A DNA stretch of 64,000 bases from Rallus limicola (taxonomy: Eukaryota > Chordata > Aves > Gruiformes > Rallidae): NCBI GenBank assembly GCA_022605955.1, contig JAKCOZ010000008.1:23561083-23625082 (forward strand), written 5' to 3'. Each line of letters starts with the position of its first letter. The stretch's first letter is position 1. Positions 49,251 to 60,120 of the stretch are shown piece by piece. The notes below the pieces were generated by a model that was given only the letters and a program-made list of their open reading frames with translations, made no database searches and was not told where the DNA came from. The position numbers and the translations under genes are program-made.

Positions 49251-52200
49251 AACTTTTTTTTTCCCCCAAAAAAGAAAAGAAATGCAGGAAAAAATATTTA
49301 CACTTTGGTTACATTGTTTATTATTGTGATCCTGAGTTTTAGTAATTTTGTCACAGCATTATGATTTAACAAACTTGGTAGCTGTTTGTATGGTAATGTT
49401 TTAGTAAATTGAGATTAATTTAATCATATTGTGTTGGATCTCTAATAGCACTAATGATTAATGATGGTGCAAGTAAAAATGTTGTGTGGGCAAGGTCATG
49501 ATATATTAGTAACAAAAAAGCCTGGACTTCCATTGACTGTATGTTAACACTTCCTATTATAAAGGGCTATGTAGCTTTAAAACGCATTGGGTTTCTGGAT
49601 TTTTTAACACAGTGCCCTGAACCAGGACTCTTCTTTCTTCTCATGGAACTTATATTTCCATGCTTCATAGAGAAAAATAACCTAAAAGTTCAGGGAAGTA
49701 AAGATTTTCCTGTATTCATAACCATGCAGCCTAAATTAAGTCAGATCAGTCTCGGGAATTCAGCACTACAGCTTGATATCCCTTAACTGTCTGCTATTTT
49801 AAAATCCAGATTATAGATGATCTTCCACTCTGAGACATAAAAACTTAGGCAGATTCTCTGCTTTCTATAACTTGTTTGCTGGCTTTAAAGGAAGAAAAAC
49901 CCTTTATGTCCCCTGCACCTGAACATCTCTGTAAATTATGGAGGATTTAAATACCGTCAGATGCAGCAAAAAAAGGCTGTGGAGGCACTTTACCAATTTG
50001 TTGAAGATTAGTGTTGCTAGGTAATGAGAGAGCTTCCAACCATTTCACAACCCTCTGAGCTATGTTAAGATTCATCCCAAAGAATTAATAAGGTGGATAG
50101 CTTTTTTTAAGCCTCCTGGAGGAATAAAAGTCCCTTTGCTCTCTTTCACATTGTCCATAGTTTCTAAGAATAGTTCTACCCTGTAGATGCTATCTCATTT
50201 ATGATTTTGCTCAGTCCCAAGCACTGTCTTTACAATGCATACATAAATATACATGTGTGCATGTAAAGAAGCATCATTTGAACTTGAGAAAAGTTTTTTT
50301 ATTAAGGAAAATTTCATATATGAAAAAGAGAAAAATAAAAATAGTGCAGTTCCTGGAATTTATCCTGGGATACTTAAGGTTGTGGATGACTGTGGAGTGA
50401 TGAGAGAAAATATAAACATGCAAAATAGAGTGACTTCTTTCAAAGACTTTTTCAAACCGACAGTCACAAGGACTATATCTGTACTATATCCTTTGGATAT
50501 AGTAGAAGGCTAAATAGAGATCAGGTATATGATGTGATCAGAGAGAATAATCTTTTCTGCCCTTCAAATACAGCCGCTCTGGGATTTACACTTCCAAGAA
50601 GCAAGAGGGGTTATCAATAAAAGAGGACAAGCCTCTTGCATTATATTTGTATAAACTTGAGGCCGTGAGATTTGTTTTCACACTTTAAAACAAACTGAGG
50701 TGTCATTAAGTCAGTTGCAGGTGTGGGCTTCTGGTGGAGAAGACTATAGACACTGTAATTTTAAAGTTTATTTCACTTGATTACTCAGGAGCTAACTAAT
50801 TGTGACTGTTGCCCTGAAGATTTAAAATGCATAATGTGCTTTTGCTGAGTTTATTGGTGTACAGAAGTCAATGTCTTTGCACAGAGAGAGTAAGTGTAGA
50901 AAACACTGCTCTGCCTTCAGAGTAGTCCCAGCACCTTAACTCCAGGAAGAAGTATTTCCCCTGATGATACATAGTGTATTTAATTACTGTGGAAAACTGG
51001 TCTGCATTAAGCAGTCTGGAAAGAGCCATTGGTTTTAGAAACTTCACTGGATTGAACCAGAAATGTTTCCTTTTCAGAGTTTCATGGATATTAATTTACA
51101 CAGGATTACTTCTTATTTGAGGACAACTTTACATTCGGTATTCCTTGTTTATAAAATCTTCACTTAGACAAAAGAAAGAAGCAATTTAACTTAGCTTTAC
51201 ATTAGTGTCTTCTTTCTTCCTCCTTGCATCTCTGAAAAACCTATAGAGTTTCTGAAGCGCAGTGTGTAAAGTTTCCAAACACTGAGGAGGATATATTCTG
51301 CAAATGCTCCAGTTGACAAAACAAACAATTAGGGTAACATGCTGGTGTAGGTCAAATGCATACTGCCAATAATGCTGTGTTGAAATATATGCTGACCAGA
51401 ACATAGGCAATGGCCTATGTGAATTTAAATCTAACTTTCATAAGAAAACCACCTCTTTTGCAAAAATACCATATATTGCAACAAAATGAGAAGTCAGAAA
51501 TTAATATGCTACACTTTATAAGAACACTTACGTACTGATTAATCACAAAGCAGCTTGTAAAAATAATGAAGGACTGTAATCCTGACTATTAGCTGGAGAA
51601 TAACATAGTGAATAAAATAGTTAAGGATCTTGTTTGGAATATTACAAAATAAGAATAGAATCAAGATCTCAATCTGAATTATGTTTGCTTTGTTGTGATT
51701 CTACATTTTAAGTACAATGCGAAGAATTCCTACTTTAAAGTTTCTTCTCAGTTGTAGTTTTCTAAATTCACTGTTATTTCTCTGTGCATTATTATGAAGA
51801 GAAGACATTTTTGTCTACTAATTACACTGGTGACTTTTCTGCAACAATTTCCATTCATTTGTATGAACTTCTAAAATACACAATCATAGTTCAAAGAGCA
51901 TTTTGGCTGTTAATCACTCTGAGTGTAGCTTCAAAGCAATCAGTGGAATTGTACTGATCTGTTAAGAATGAGATCTGTCCCTGCAGTACTGGTGTTTTAC
52001 AAGCACTCTTATTACTCTTTCTTATCCTCTTCTTTAATGAATGCTAGTTTTTCTTGTATTATTAAAAGCTTCTCCTTATCCAATAAAATTCAATGAGAAT
52101 ACCATTAATAAATCTGTGATTTATTTTCTCTGTAGTCTGTATGAGTGAAGGACCAGATTGACTGCAATTCAGCAGGTTGGAGAGCAAGTCTATGGAAAAG

Positions 52201-53521
52201 GCCCTGCGACCTGGGAAGCAGCAAGTGGGGTACAGGCCAGTGGAGTGTCCTGACAGCAAACATGGCCAACAGCATTCTACCCAACCCACACAGCCTAGTG
52301 TTATGGGAGGTTTTTTGAGTGGTTATTCAAAATCAAAGCTAGACACGCAGAAGACTTAATAACTTATTCTTTTAACTTGCTTAGGAAAAGAAATGCAAGG
52401 AGAGATGCTGGTAAATACATTTTGTTTTAAAAATAAACAAAAAATATTTAACCCTTTTTTTAATAATAATCAAGGTACAGGCTTCCCTATGAGTTATACA
52501 CAAATTGAAAAAGGATTTTTAAAATCCTATAAAAATGGCAGTGAACCAGTTATATAAGACAGTCCAATGCTCTAGAAAATAAAACTAAAAAAAACCCCAC
52601 GGAATGAATTAAACTCTAAGAGACCCGCCTTTAGAAAGTCACACATTCAATGTCAACTATAGAAGGATTACAGAGGACTTACTCTGTAGTAATCTTCAAT
52701 TTATAATCACTTAGTTTCTTTTGGATTAGATCCAGTCCATTTCATTAACCTGTAGTAAGGTTTTTCCTTTCTTGTATTTTAATCCACTCTAGCCTGATTT
52801 ACAAAGATTAACTTCAGATTGAAATTCTTGAGATCCACATCCCTGAATCAGAATATTTGACTTGGAAATTCATATATCATAAAATATGTTTGAAATAACG
52901 TCCCTTTTCAATTTTTTTAATTAAAAATATATCAGTCTGAAAACAATTGACCTACAAGTTTGTAGGGATACCATCCTTCCCAGACATTCTAAAACCTACT
53001 GTTGAACAAACACCAAATTTAAATATGCCTTTAGTGACCTTGAGGATAAAAAAATATTAATTCTGATCTAATTAAAAAAATAAGAATTAAGAAAGATATA
53101 TAAGAAATAAATGAGAATTAGAATGAGAGAATACTAGAACTGCAAGCAGGGCAGCTCCCATTTACTAGTAAAGCCTGAAAAGGACCTTAATTTGATTTGC
53201 TGACTGTTCATAAGTTTGAGGGGAAAATATCTAACTGTGTAGTAAGACAACCTATTTTCAATTATCATGGTGCAAATTCAGTCCACCATTATTGAATTGC
53301 AGTATACTGAAGCTGAGTATTTGAGAGTAAATAATCTAATACATTTCAAATATTAAAATATACCTGAAAATAGAAGGTGGCTAGTAAAAAAAGTTTAGAT
53401 ACTTATTATAGTTGTTTATAATTATTCATACAGATGGTGACTATGAATCAATCAATATACTAGTTCCAGATGTTATCATACATCTTCATTTATGAAATAA
53501 GAAAACAAAAAGATTAGGATG
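49251..53521. other. Unannotated non-coding stretch
   Basis: It starts with a T/C/A low-complexity patch (49253-49275), and more AT-rich homeodomain-like sequence continues to about 49470. Further on no exon, RNA gene or mobile element was recognised. Frames are under 90 codons without motifs. Confidence 0.5.
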
Positions 53522-54470
53522 ATCATAGAATCATAGGGGTTGAAAAGGACCTCGAAAGATCATTGGGTCCAACCTCCCTGCCAAAGCAGCTCCCTAGCTC
53601 ATATTGCACAGACAGGAGTCCAGATGGGTCCTGAATCTCTCCAGAGAAGGAGACTCCACCACCTCCCTGGGCAGCCTGTCCCAGGGCTCTGTCACCCTCA
53701 CTGGGTAAAAGTTCTTCCGCATGTTGGTGCGGAACTTCCTGTGCTCCAACTTGCAGCCATTGCCCCTTGTCCTGTCTCCACAGACACTGAAAAGGGGCTG
53801 GCCAATTCCCCCTGCATCCCCTGCTTAAGATATTTATGAACACTCAGCCTTTCCTTATAGGGGAGATGTTCCAGACCTTTAATCATCTTCATAGCCCTTC
53901 TCTGGACTCTCTCCAGAAGGTCCCTGTCTTTTTTATACCAGGGAGCCCAGAACTGGACACAATACTCCAGGTGGGGCCTGATCAGGGCAGAGTAGAGGGG
54001 GAGGATCACCTCCTTTGACCTGCTGGCCACACGCCTCCTGATGCACCCCAGGATCCAATTGGCTCTCTTAGCCCCCAGGGCACACTGCTGGCTCATGGCC
54101 AACCTGTCATCAACCAGGACCCCCAGGTCCTTCTCCACAGAGCTCTTCTCCAGCAGGTCATCCCCCAGCCTGTACTGATACAAACGGTTATTGCTTCCCA
54201 GGTGCAAGACTCTACACTTGCTTTTGTTGAACTCCATTAGGTTTCTAACTGCCCAGCTCTCCAGCCTGTCCAGGTCTCTCTGGATGGCAGCGCAGTGTTC
54301 CTGCGTGTCAGCCACTCCTCCCAGCTTTGTATCATCGGGTACTTGCTGAGGGTGGATGCTATTCCCTCATCAAGGTCGTCAATGAAGATATTAAACAGGA
54401 CTGGACCCAACACTGAACCCTGGGGAACACCTCTAGTCACAGGCCTCCAGTCAGATTCTGCTCCACTTAT
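53522..54470 (-). mobile_element. CR1 LINE, 5'-truncated, antisense
   Basis: This is the largest mobile element in the window, about 950 bp. The 3' end lies at the low-coordinate side: the plus strand reads CATAGAATCATAGG, then GTTGAAAAGGACC, TCGAAAGATCATTGG and GTCCAACC, the reverse complement of the CR1 terminal region. The minus strand then encodes the C-terminal half of ORF2 including reverse transcriptase motifs. Homology fades at about 54470, inside the reverse transcriptase, so the rest of ORF2 and ORF1 are missing; full-length CR1 is several kilobases. The flanks are AT-rich unique sequence and no target-site duplication is evident. It is better preserved than the other three copies, suggesting a younger insertion. 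Confidence 0.93.
53594..54470 (-). pseudogene. CR1 ORF2 reverse transcriptase remnant
   Basis: In intact CR1 elements ORF2 encodes an endonuclease and a reverse transcriptase that copies the element RNA at the target site. Here, on the minus strand, the reverse transcriptase block [20 protein letters not shown] is clear at about 54378-54437. The next block should carry the catalytic Asp-Asp pair; its two Asp codons are present at 54331-54336 but are out of frame with the upstream block, implying a single-base loss just before them (about 54337-54342). Downstream DTKLGG and [19 protein letters not shown] follow, then a 200-codon open stretch to a stop at about 53698. A second frame change near 53775-53788 is needed to continue into the conserved end ([26 protein letters not shown]), which terminates at a TAG, the complement of 53594-53596. 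The copy also seems to lack about 18 codons after YKERL. It cannot make active enzyme. Confidence 0.88.
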
Positions 54471-57144
54471 GTTGCATTAAAACACTGTGCATTGATTATA
54501 ACTGGGCTGTATAAAATATAACCTTGATATTTCAGCTTCTCTGATTTGCTTTTAATGATAGATAGTTCCTTCTGAAGTATTTCCATTTCATAGTAGTATT
54601 TGGATTTCTAAGTATTTTCATCCAAAACAACAAACAAAACATAAGCCTTTAAGCCTTCTCCAAATATGACTGGCATTCTTTCAATCTAACCTGCACTTTT
54701 ATTCAGAATGTCCTGTACTACAATTTAAATAGATTACCAGTTTGCTCAATGTATATTGTTATCTGAGATCATTAGAGTTACAAAAAATTGGAAATCATGA
54801 ATAGTCTTAGTCTACTCTGTTGCCAGTGACAATCATTTTAGGGTTCAGTAGGTATTTTTCTCTGAATCGTTCATAGCTTTACTTAGAATGATGTGAAATA
54901 GAACAGGAACACATTACAGAGCGAGGGTATGAGTTAAAAACCACACACATAGAAACCATGAAAAGGAGTGGATGCAGAAAAAGCTTTTGATATTTCTCAT
55001 TTTAGACTTGTTTTTGGCTCTGCCCCTGTGTTTCTCCAAAGCGGATGCCCCCTTCTGTGTGGCCACAGTTAAACCATGATGCACACCCCAATGTCAGGGT
55101 TGCTGTGGGTATCCTTTATTCAGTTGTTGCTCTCAAAGCCTTTCTCATCCAGGCATCAGCCTCCTGCTTTGGAGGCAGGTGTCAATAAAATTCTTTATTC
55201 TTAGGAAGGCTATAGAGCAACAGTTGACCTATGCTTTAATGGGAGATTTGTGGGTGCCTATCAGTCAGCTCTTTTCCCAGGGGATGAATACTACACAACC
55301 TGGCTAACGGTCAAGGTCCCCTTCCTCTTCTCTCTCTGAATCAGCCCAGAGAATAGCAGGAAACACAGCAGTCCTTTTTCTGTGTTCTCTGCTCAAGGGC
55401 TTCATCTTATTTCTCCTCCATCGCATGGTGTGAGTCCTTTGATTATTTAGTGAATTTAGTAGGCACGATGCCTATGGTTATCCTGGGGTGGGGGCTTCCA
55501 CCCCTATGGAGAGTGACCCATCATGCACTGAGCTCAGTCACACAGCCTCCTAGCAAGTATTTCCTCGTTCCAGCCATTGCATATACAGCAATATCATTAG
55601 GATTGTATAGATTATATTCTGTCTGCTTCAGCAGTATGTCAGCTACAACTTGATGCAAACTGTACAGGGATGTGCTTTAGATTACAGTTAATACTCCAAG
55701 ATCCAAAAAGACCCAAAAAATAAGGCCGATAGTGTTGAGCAAACAAAATAGGAATTTAGCATGTGGCTGTTATTACTTGTATGGGGTTTCTAGCTGTGAG
55801 GCTTTTATATGAGCCCAACAGCCTCTCTATAAAAGTGACTCATGTCCAGGCTGCCTGTTTTACACAAATTTTAAGCAACTAACATTCTATTTAAATGTAT
55901 TTCTTCAGTTAAATATTATCTTGGCATATTGCTTTCTTCTTTATGTAGAGACATATTATAGCAAACAACTGAAGTAAATAAATATGAATCTGTCATACAC
56001 ATGGATAACCATAATTAAAATAAATGCCTAGAAAGAATTACAATTTAAAAACTCAACATTTTCTATTTTAAAAGAACATCAAATGCTTCACAGTATTTAT
56101 TTGTAAAATAGTACTGTCATTATTGGTATACTTTTGCACATTTTGACTTTGACAAATCCACATTTCCATTAATTTTGTTACAAAAGAAAAAGCTATTGTC
56201 TGTGAAAATTCCTGACCCACTGGAACTCCTGTGAGCTCTGGGATCAAGTGTTGCTTTGGCAATTGTCTTAACATCTACTGTGGTGTAGGCAGATTTGCTT
56301 GGAGGTTGCTGTTGGGTTTGTTGGGGTCTTTTGGGCAGGGTTTTGAACTTCTGGAATCAAATCTTGTTAATTGCCAGGGTATCTTTAACAAAACACTTTT
56401 CCATAGCAAAAACTCCAGAATTGGAATTTCCTAACTTCCGAGTAAGTTTTCTTGCTTGTAAGAAAGAAAACAATCTAGAGAGCTAGGATTCCTGTTATGT
56501 TGGATTCACAAACTCATCAGGAATATGACAGGCCCTTCTCACTTAGAGAAAATAGAGGTTTTAACATGAGCCCCTACATTCTAGATTAACATATTGGCCA
56601 CTTGGCTATTTGGATGGTTCTCACTTACATTGTTTAATTTTTAAAATTTGAGAGCTCAAGGTTGTGGGTTGTTTTCTTTTTCCCCAATGTGGAATGAAGG
56701 CCAAATACTTGAAATCATTTGCAAAACAGAATTCTTGTTTTATAGCCAATCTCACAGCTGACTTCACTGGAGCTATTTGCGTGAATAAGGGAAGCAGATT
56801 TTGACCGCGGTAGCTGTGTCTAGACTAGTAGATTTAAGAGTGCCAGGGAAGTGCTTCCAGGCACTGGAATTTGATTGTCTACACTTAAATCGTTAAAAGA
56901 GTCCCTGGCACACTCCTGGCTTTTCCCAGCTAGAGCAGTTCCAAGCGATTCACAAGGACCTTTCCCTATAGGTAGCATGAATACAAACACCCTTTGGACA
57001 CTGAGGAAATTTCATAGCATGGATGTGGGCCAGTCTGTACCACATACCACAGAACAGTCACAAGCATCTTTGATTTACTGTTATAGTAATAATTGGTGTG
57101 GATCAAAAAACGAAAATCAGAATTACTGCTTTCTCTTCATGGAA
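54471..57144. other. Unannotated non-coding stretch
   Basis: No exon or further mobile element was recognised. The segment 55000-55600 is richer in G+C and contains AATAAA within TCAATAAAATTCTTTATTC near 55182, which might be an old polyadenylation region, but no transcript or LTR structure can be delimited around it. Confidence 0.45.
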
Positions 57145-57173
57145 GGGAAGAAAGGTGGGAAGGGGAAAAGGGG
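57145..57173 (+). repeat. Purine tract with near-canonical G-quadruplex motif
   Basis: Four G runs (57145-57147, 57157-57159, 57162-57165, 57170-57173) lie in a pure A/G context apart from a single T. Loops are 9, 2 and 4 bases; the first exceeds the usual 7-base limit. The polypurine strand could also form a triplex. Confidence 0.5.
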
Positions 57174-60040
57174 AAAACAATTATCTTATTTAAGAATCAG
57201 ATTTTACAAAATGGAAATATCCCCTTCTCTCATCTTCTCAATGCTAGGAACACCTGATGTTCCTTCTGAGCCTGTCCATACTGGTTTATTTTTGTCTCGT
57301 TTTTCCATTTTCCTATGTTGTAGTAATATATCAACAAACTGACAAAGAAATCCCATGGGTTTAAGTTATTAGTAAATTTCACCTCAGAAAGTGTCACTAC
57401 TTTACTTCTGAGCAGGTCTTTTGTCCAACCCAAACTTTCTACTGAAGTTTCTGTGCCATAGGGCAAAAAAGGGGGCTGTTCAAATCCTTCTCCTCCAAAT
57501 AACCTACAGCCAAAAGAAAAGATGCTTTTGAATAACAAGAATCAGATCATTCAGGGAACTAAAAGCTAAACTGTGTTTGTGTCTTTGCAGAGATACATAA
57601 GGGCAGAAGGGCACCTTCTTCAGGCTTTCGGTCTCTGCACAGGGTCAAGTACAATGGTAGTGATTGTACTCGTGGAATGACAGGACTCTGCAGGCTAAAG
57701 CCCCTAGAAATTATGTGTGAGAAGGGGTATGCCCTCTCACCCATTTTACTGCACCATGGATATAGCTGGAATTGGGAAGTAGAGTTTTCTGGCTGCTAAG
57801 TATTTCTTTTGCCTGTACCTATTATGCTCACCTTTAGGACTCCTAAGACTGCATTGACTGAGATATTGTGACAGCCTCTGAACTATCCGCTGTCATTGCT
57901 GTGGTTCTTTTCAAGGAGCCTTCTGGAAAAGGCAGTGCATGCTATCCTGGCATAAACAGATTCATTGAGGTGGGAAGGTCTGCTAAACTCAGTTTGAAGG
58001 GGTTCACAGAATCAAGATCAAGGGTCTGTTTTCCTTTTATCTTTCTTCTAATTGGAATGAGGCAGCACCCCAAAGAAATCCCCTTTTCTAGTTTTCCGTC
58101 TATGCACTGATTTCTGCCACAGTTTGGAGATAAAAAATAATAGACTGGTTAAGATCTATCTTTTTTGAGACTACAGTACAGTCTGAGTATAAAGGCTGTC
58201 TTAAAGAAAGGTCACATGAGTTAGTCGATTTGAGGATTCCTCTAGCATTTCAGGGGGAATTTATTTCCAACCATGTATATTAATAAAGCAAAGCCCATGG
58301 TGTTCCAAGCATGCTTGGTGACATGTGCAGAACTGCCAAATGGTCCATTATTTCTAAAAAATATGTGTCCCAAGGCAGTAGCAAACTTGTTTTTCCAGAC
58401 TGTGGGCATCAGTTTATGTGCTACATTTAGCATGCCCTTTTTTTGTGTTTTCCAAGTTTGGTTTTTAAAATCCTATTCTTTGAATAACATTTCTTTTTTT
58501 CAGAATACACCCTAAAATGCCTGCTTCTTCTGTGTTGTCCATTAAACATTAGCACTGTTCAAGACGGTGAAAGAAAAAAGCAAAGTATGAAAGTGAAAGA
58601 TCAGGAATGTGATGCCTGTGTTATAGCAGCTCACAAGCTCTACACAGTAGTCAAAAATAAGATACTGCTGCACTTTTATATGCCTCATGTATTTTATCAT
58701 GTTAATTATCTGTTCATAAATACTAGTGAGAGCAATTATTTTCTTTAGGGGTATAGTATGCCATATAAATCATGATGTCTGAGGATTTTTAGAATTTAGG
58801 TTTTTGGTTTTGGAATCTTCTGGATTATTTCATGCTGCAGTGCAATAAGAAATTCAGAGACAGTATTTCAGACCATCAACTTAGAGAAAACAGAATTTGT
58901 TTGCATAAGAAAAAGCTTTTAAGGAAGAACATAGTATTTAATTCAGTTGAAGCTTCTGGTAATGATATCCTGCTAAAGATAAAATATAGTTTGCCAGTGA
59001 CAAACGCTTACCAGGATTTTTGTCTGTATACAAAAGGAGGAAAAAACAGGCATGATAATGCAACGGAGCAAGCCCACTCCTCTTTACAGATCCAGGGGCT
59101 ACTTGTGATGATGTCAGTCATGTTAGGTACTAATTCAGAGACTAAAATAAATGCATTTTCAATTTTAACCAACCTGCACTTTGGTGCAGCAGACCTCTAC
59201 CATGTCAATGCAATTATAAAGCATTTTCCCCAAAGACTTAGTACTGTGAGAATTTTCTATTCATGAGGAATCATGGAACAGTTCTCAGTTGTCCCCTCAG
59301 CCTATAAAAGACAATTCATGGGAATGGTGATTTTGGAGGTGTGAGAAAATTGATCAAATAGCTACACTGTTCTCCATACAGTGTGATCCTTCCAGCTTTT
59401 AAATAGGTGACTGTAGAGTCTGATGGAGCACTGCCTGGCACAGCTTAATAACTGACTTCAGGGAAGTACCTGTATCCATTTCTCAGTCTCTCTCACATTC
59501 TTTTTTGTGCATGAACATACTGACATAGTCTCTGCCTCAGTTTCCCCACTTTACAGACAGAGATAATGCTAATATCTGCTCTAAAATCCCTTGAAAACTA
59601 CTGATATGAAGGAGTATGCACAAATAAAGCCCTACTCATGTACAAGTGATTATCCTTCTTACTTTCTGCAGATTAGAGTGCCTCAGAAAATTAAAAAAAA
59701 TAAAACTTTTTTTATTCATAAAACAATCCCTCTGTACTAGAAGGATGAATGCTTGGAGTTGATCAGTTCTGCCCTCACCAGCAGAGCTGATAATAATCAG
59801 TCACTTATGTGCTATTTCACAGCTGATACCTCCTCCAAAAAAAAATTAATTGCAAAAGTTTCACAGATGTCTGCAGCAGTTGACCAGAGCTCTTGGGTTA
59901 TTGCTTGTCAGACTATTAATGGGTTTGGCTAACCATGACAGTCATTACTTTCCCCCTCCTGTGAGCTACTTTCTGTGTAATTTATGCATAGGTTTTGCCA
60001 AGATTTGACAACTTTCAGGATATTAACATAAAATTAGACT
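57174..60040. other. Unannotated non-coding stretch
   Basis: No gene was recognised. The 144-codon frame at 58832-59266 has no opposing frame of note but also no domain, and its composition (K, N, S, L rich) is typical of translated AT-rich DNA. Confidence 0.5.
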
Positions 60041-60120
60041 GCAGAGCTGAACAATGGGTGGCATTAAAATTAGCAGCAGTGGAAACCAATCAAAGAGAAT
60101 TGGTTTCTCTCCTGCTTTGC
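60041..60120. promoter_or_regulatory. Inverted CCAAT hairpin in possible conserved element
   Basis: GAAACCAAT (60082-60090) and ATTGGTTTC (60099-60107) are perfect reverse complements with an 8-base spacer, so a CCAAT box faces its inverse. The surrounding 60 bases (AAAATTAGCAGCAGTGG and similar) are complex and non-repetitive. CCAAT boxes bind NF-Y; paired inverted sites can also form a small hairpin. No promoter or exon was identified next to it. Confidence 0.35.

Noticed and set aside
53540..54480. Plus-strand frames over the CR1 copy
   Set aside because: They are shadows of the antisense ORF2 remnant.
55120..55210. LTR or transcript 3'-end look-alike (TCAATAAAATTCTTTATTC)
   Set aside because: A polyadenylation-type signal alone is common in AT-rich DNA. 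No LTR boundaries, primer-binding site or internal retroviral sequence were seen.
58832..59266. 144-codon open frame, plus strand
   Set aside because: K/N/S/L-rich product of AT-rich DNA, with no motif of a retroviral or cellular protein.
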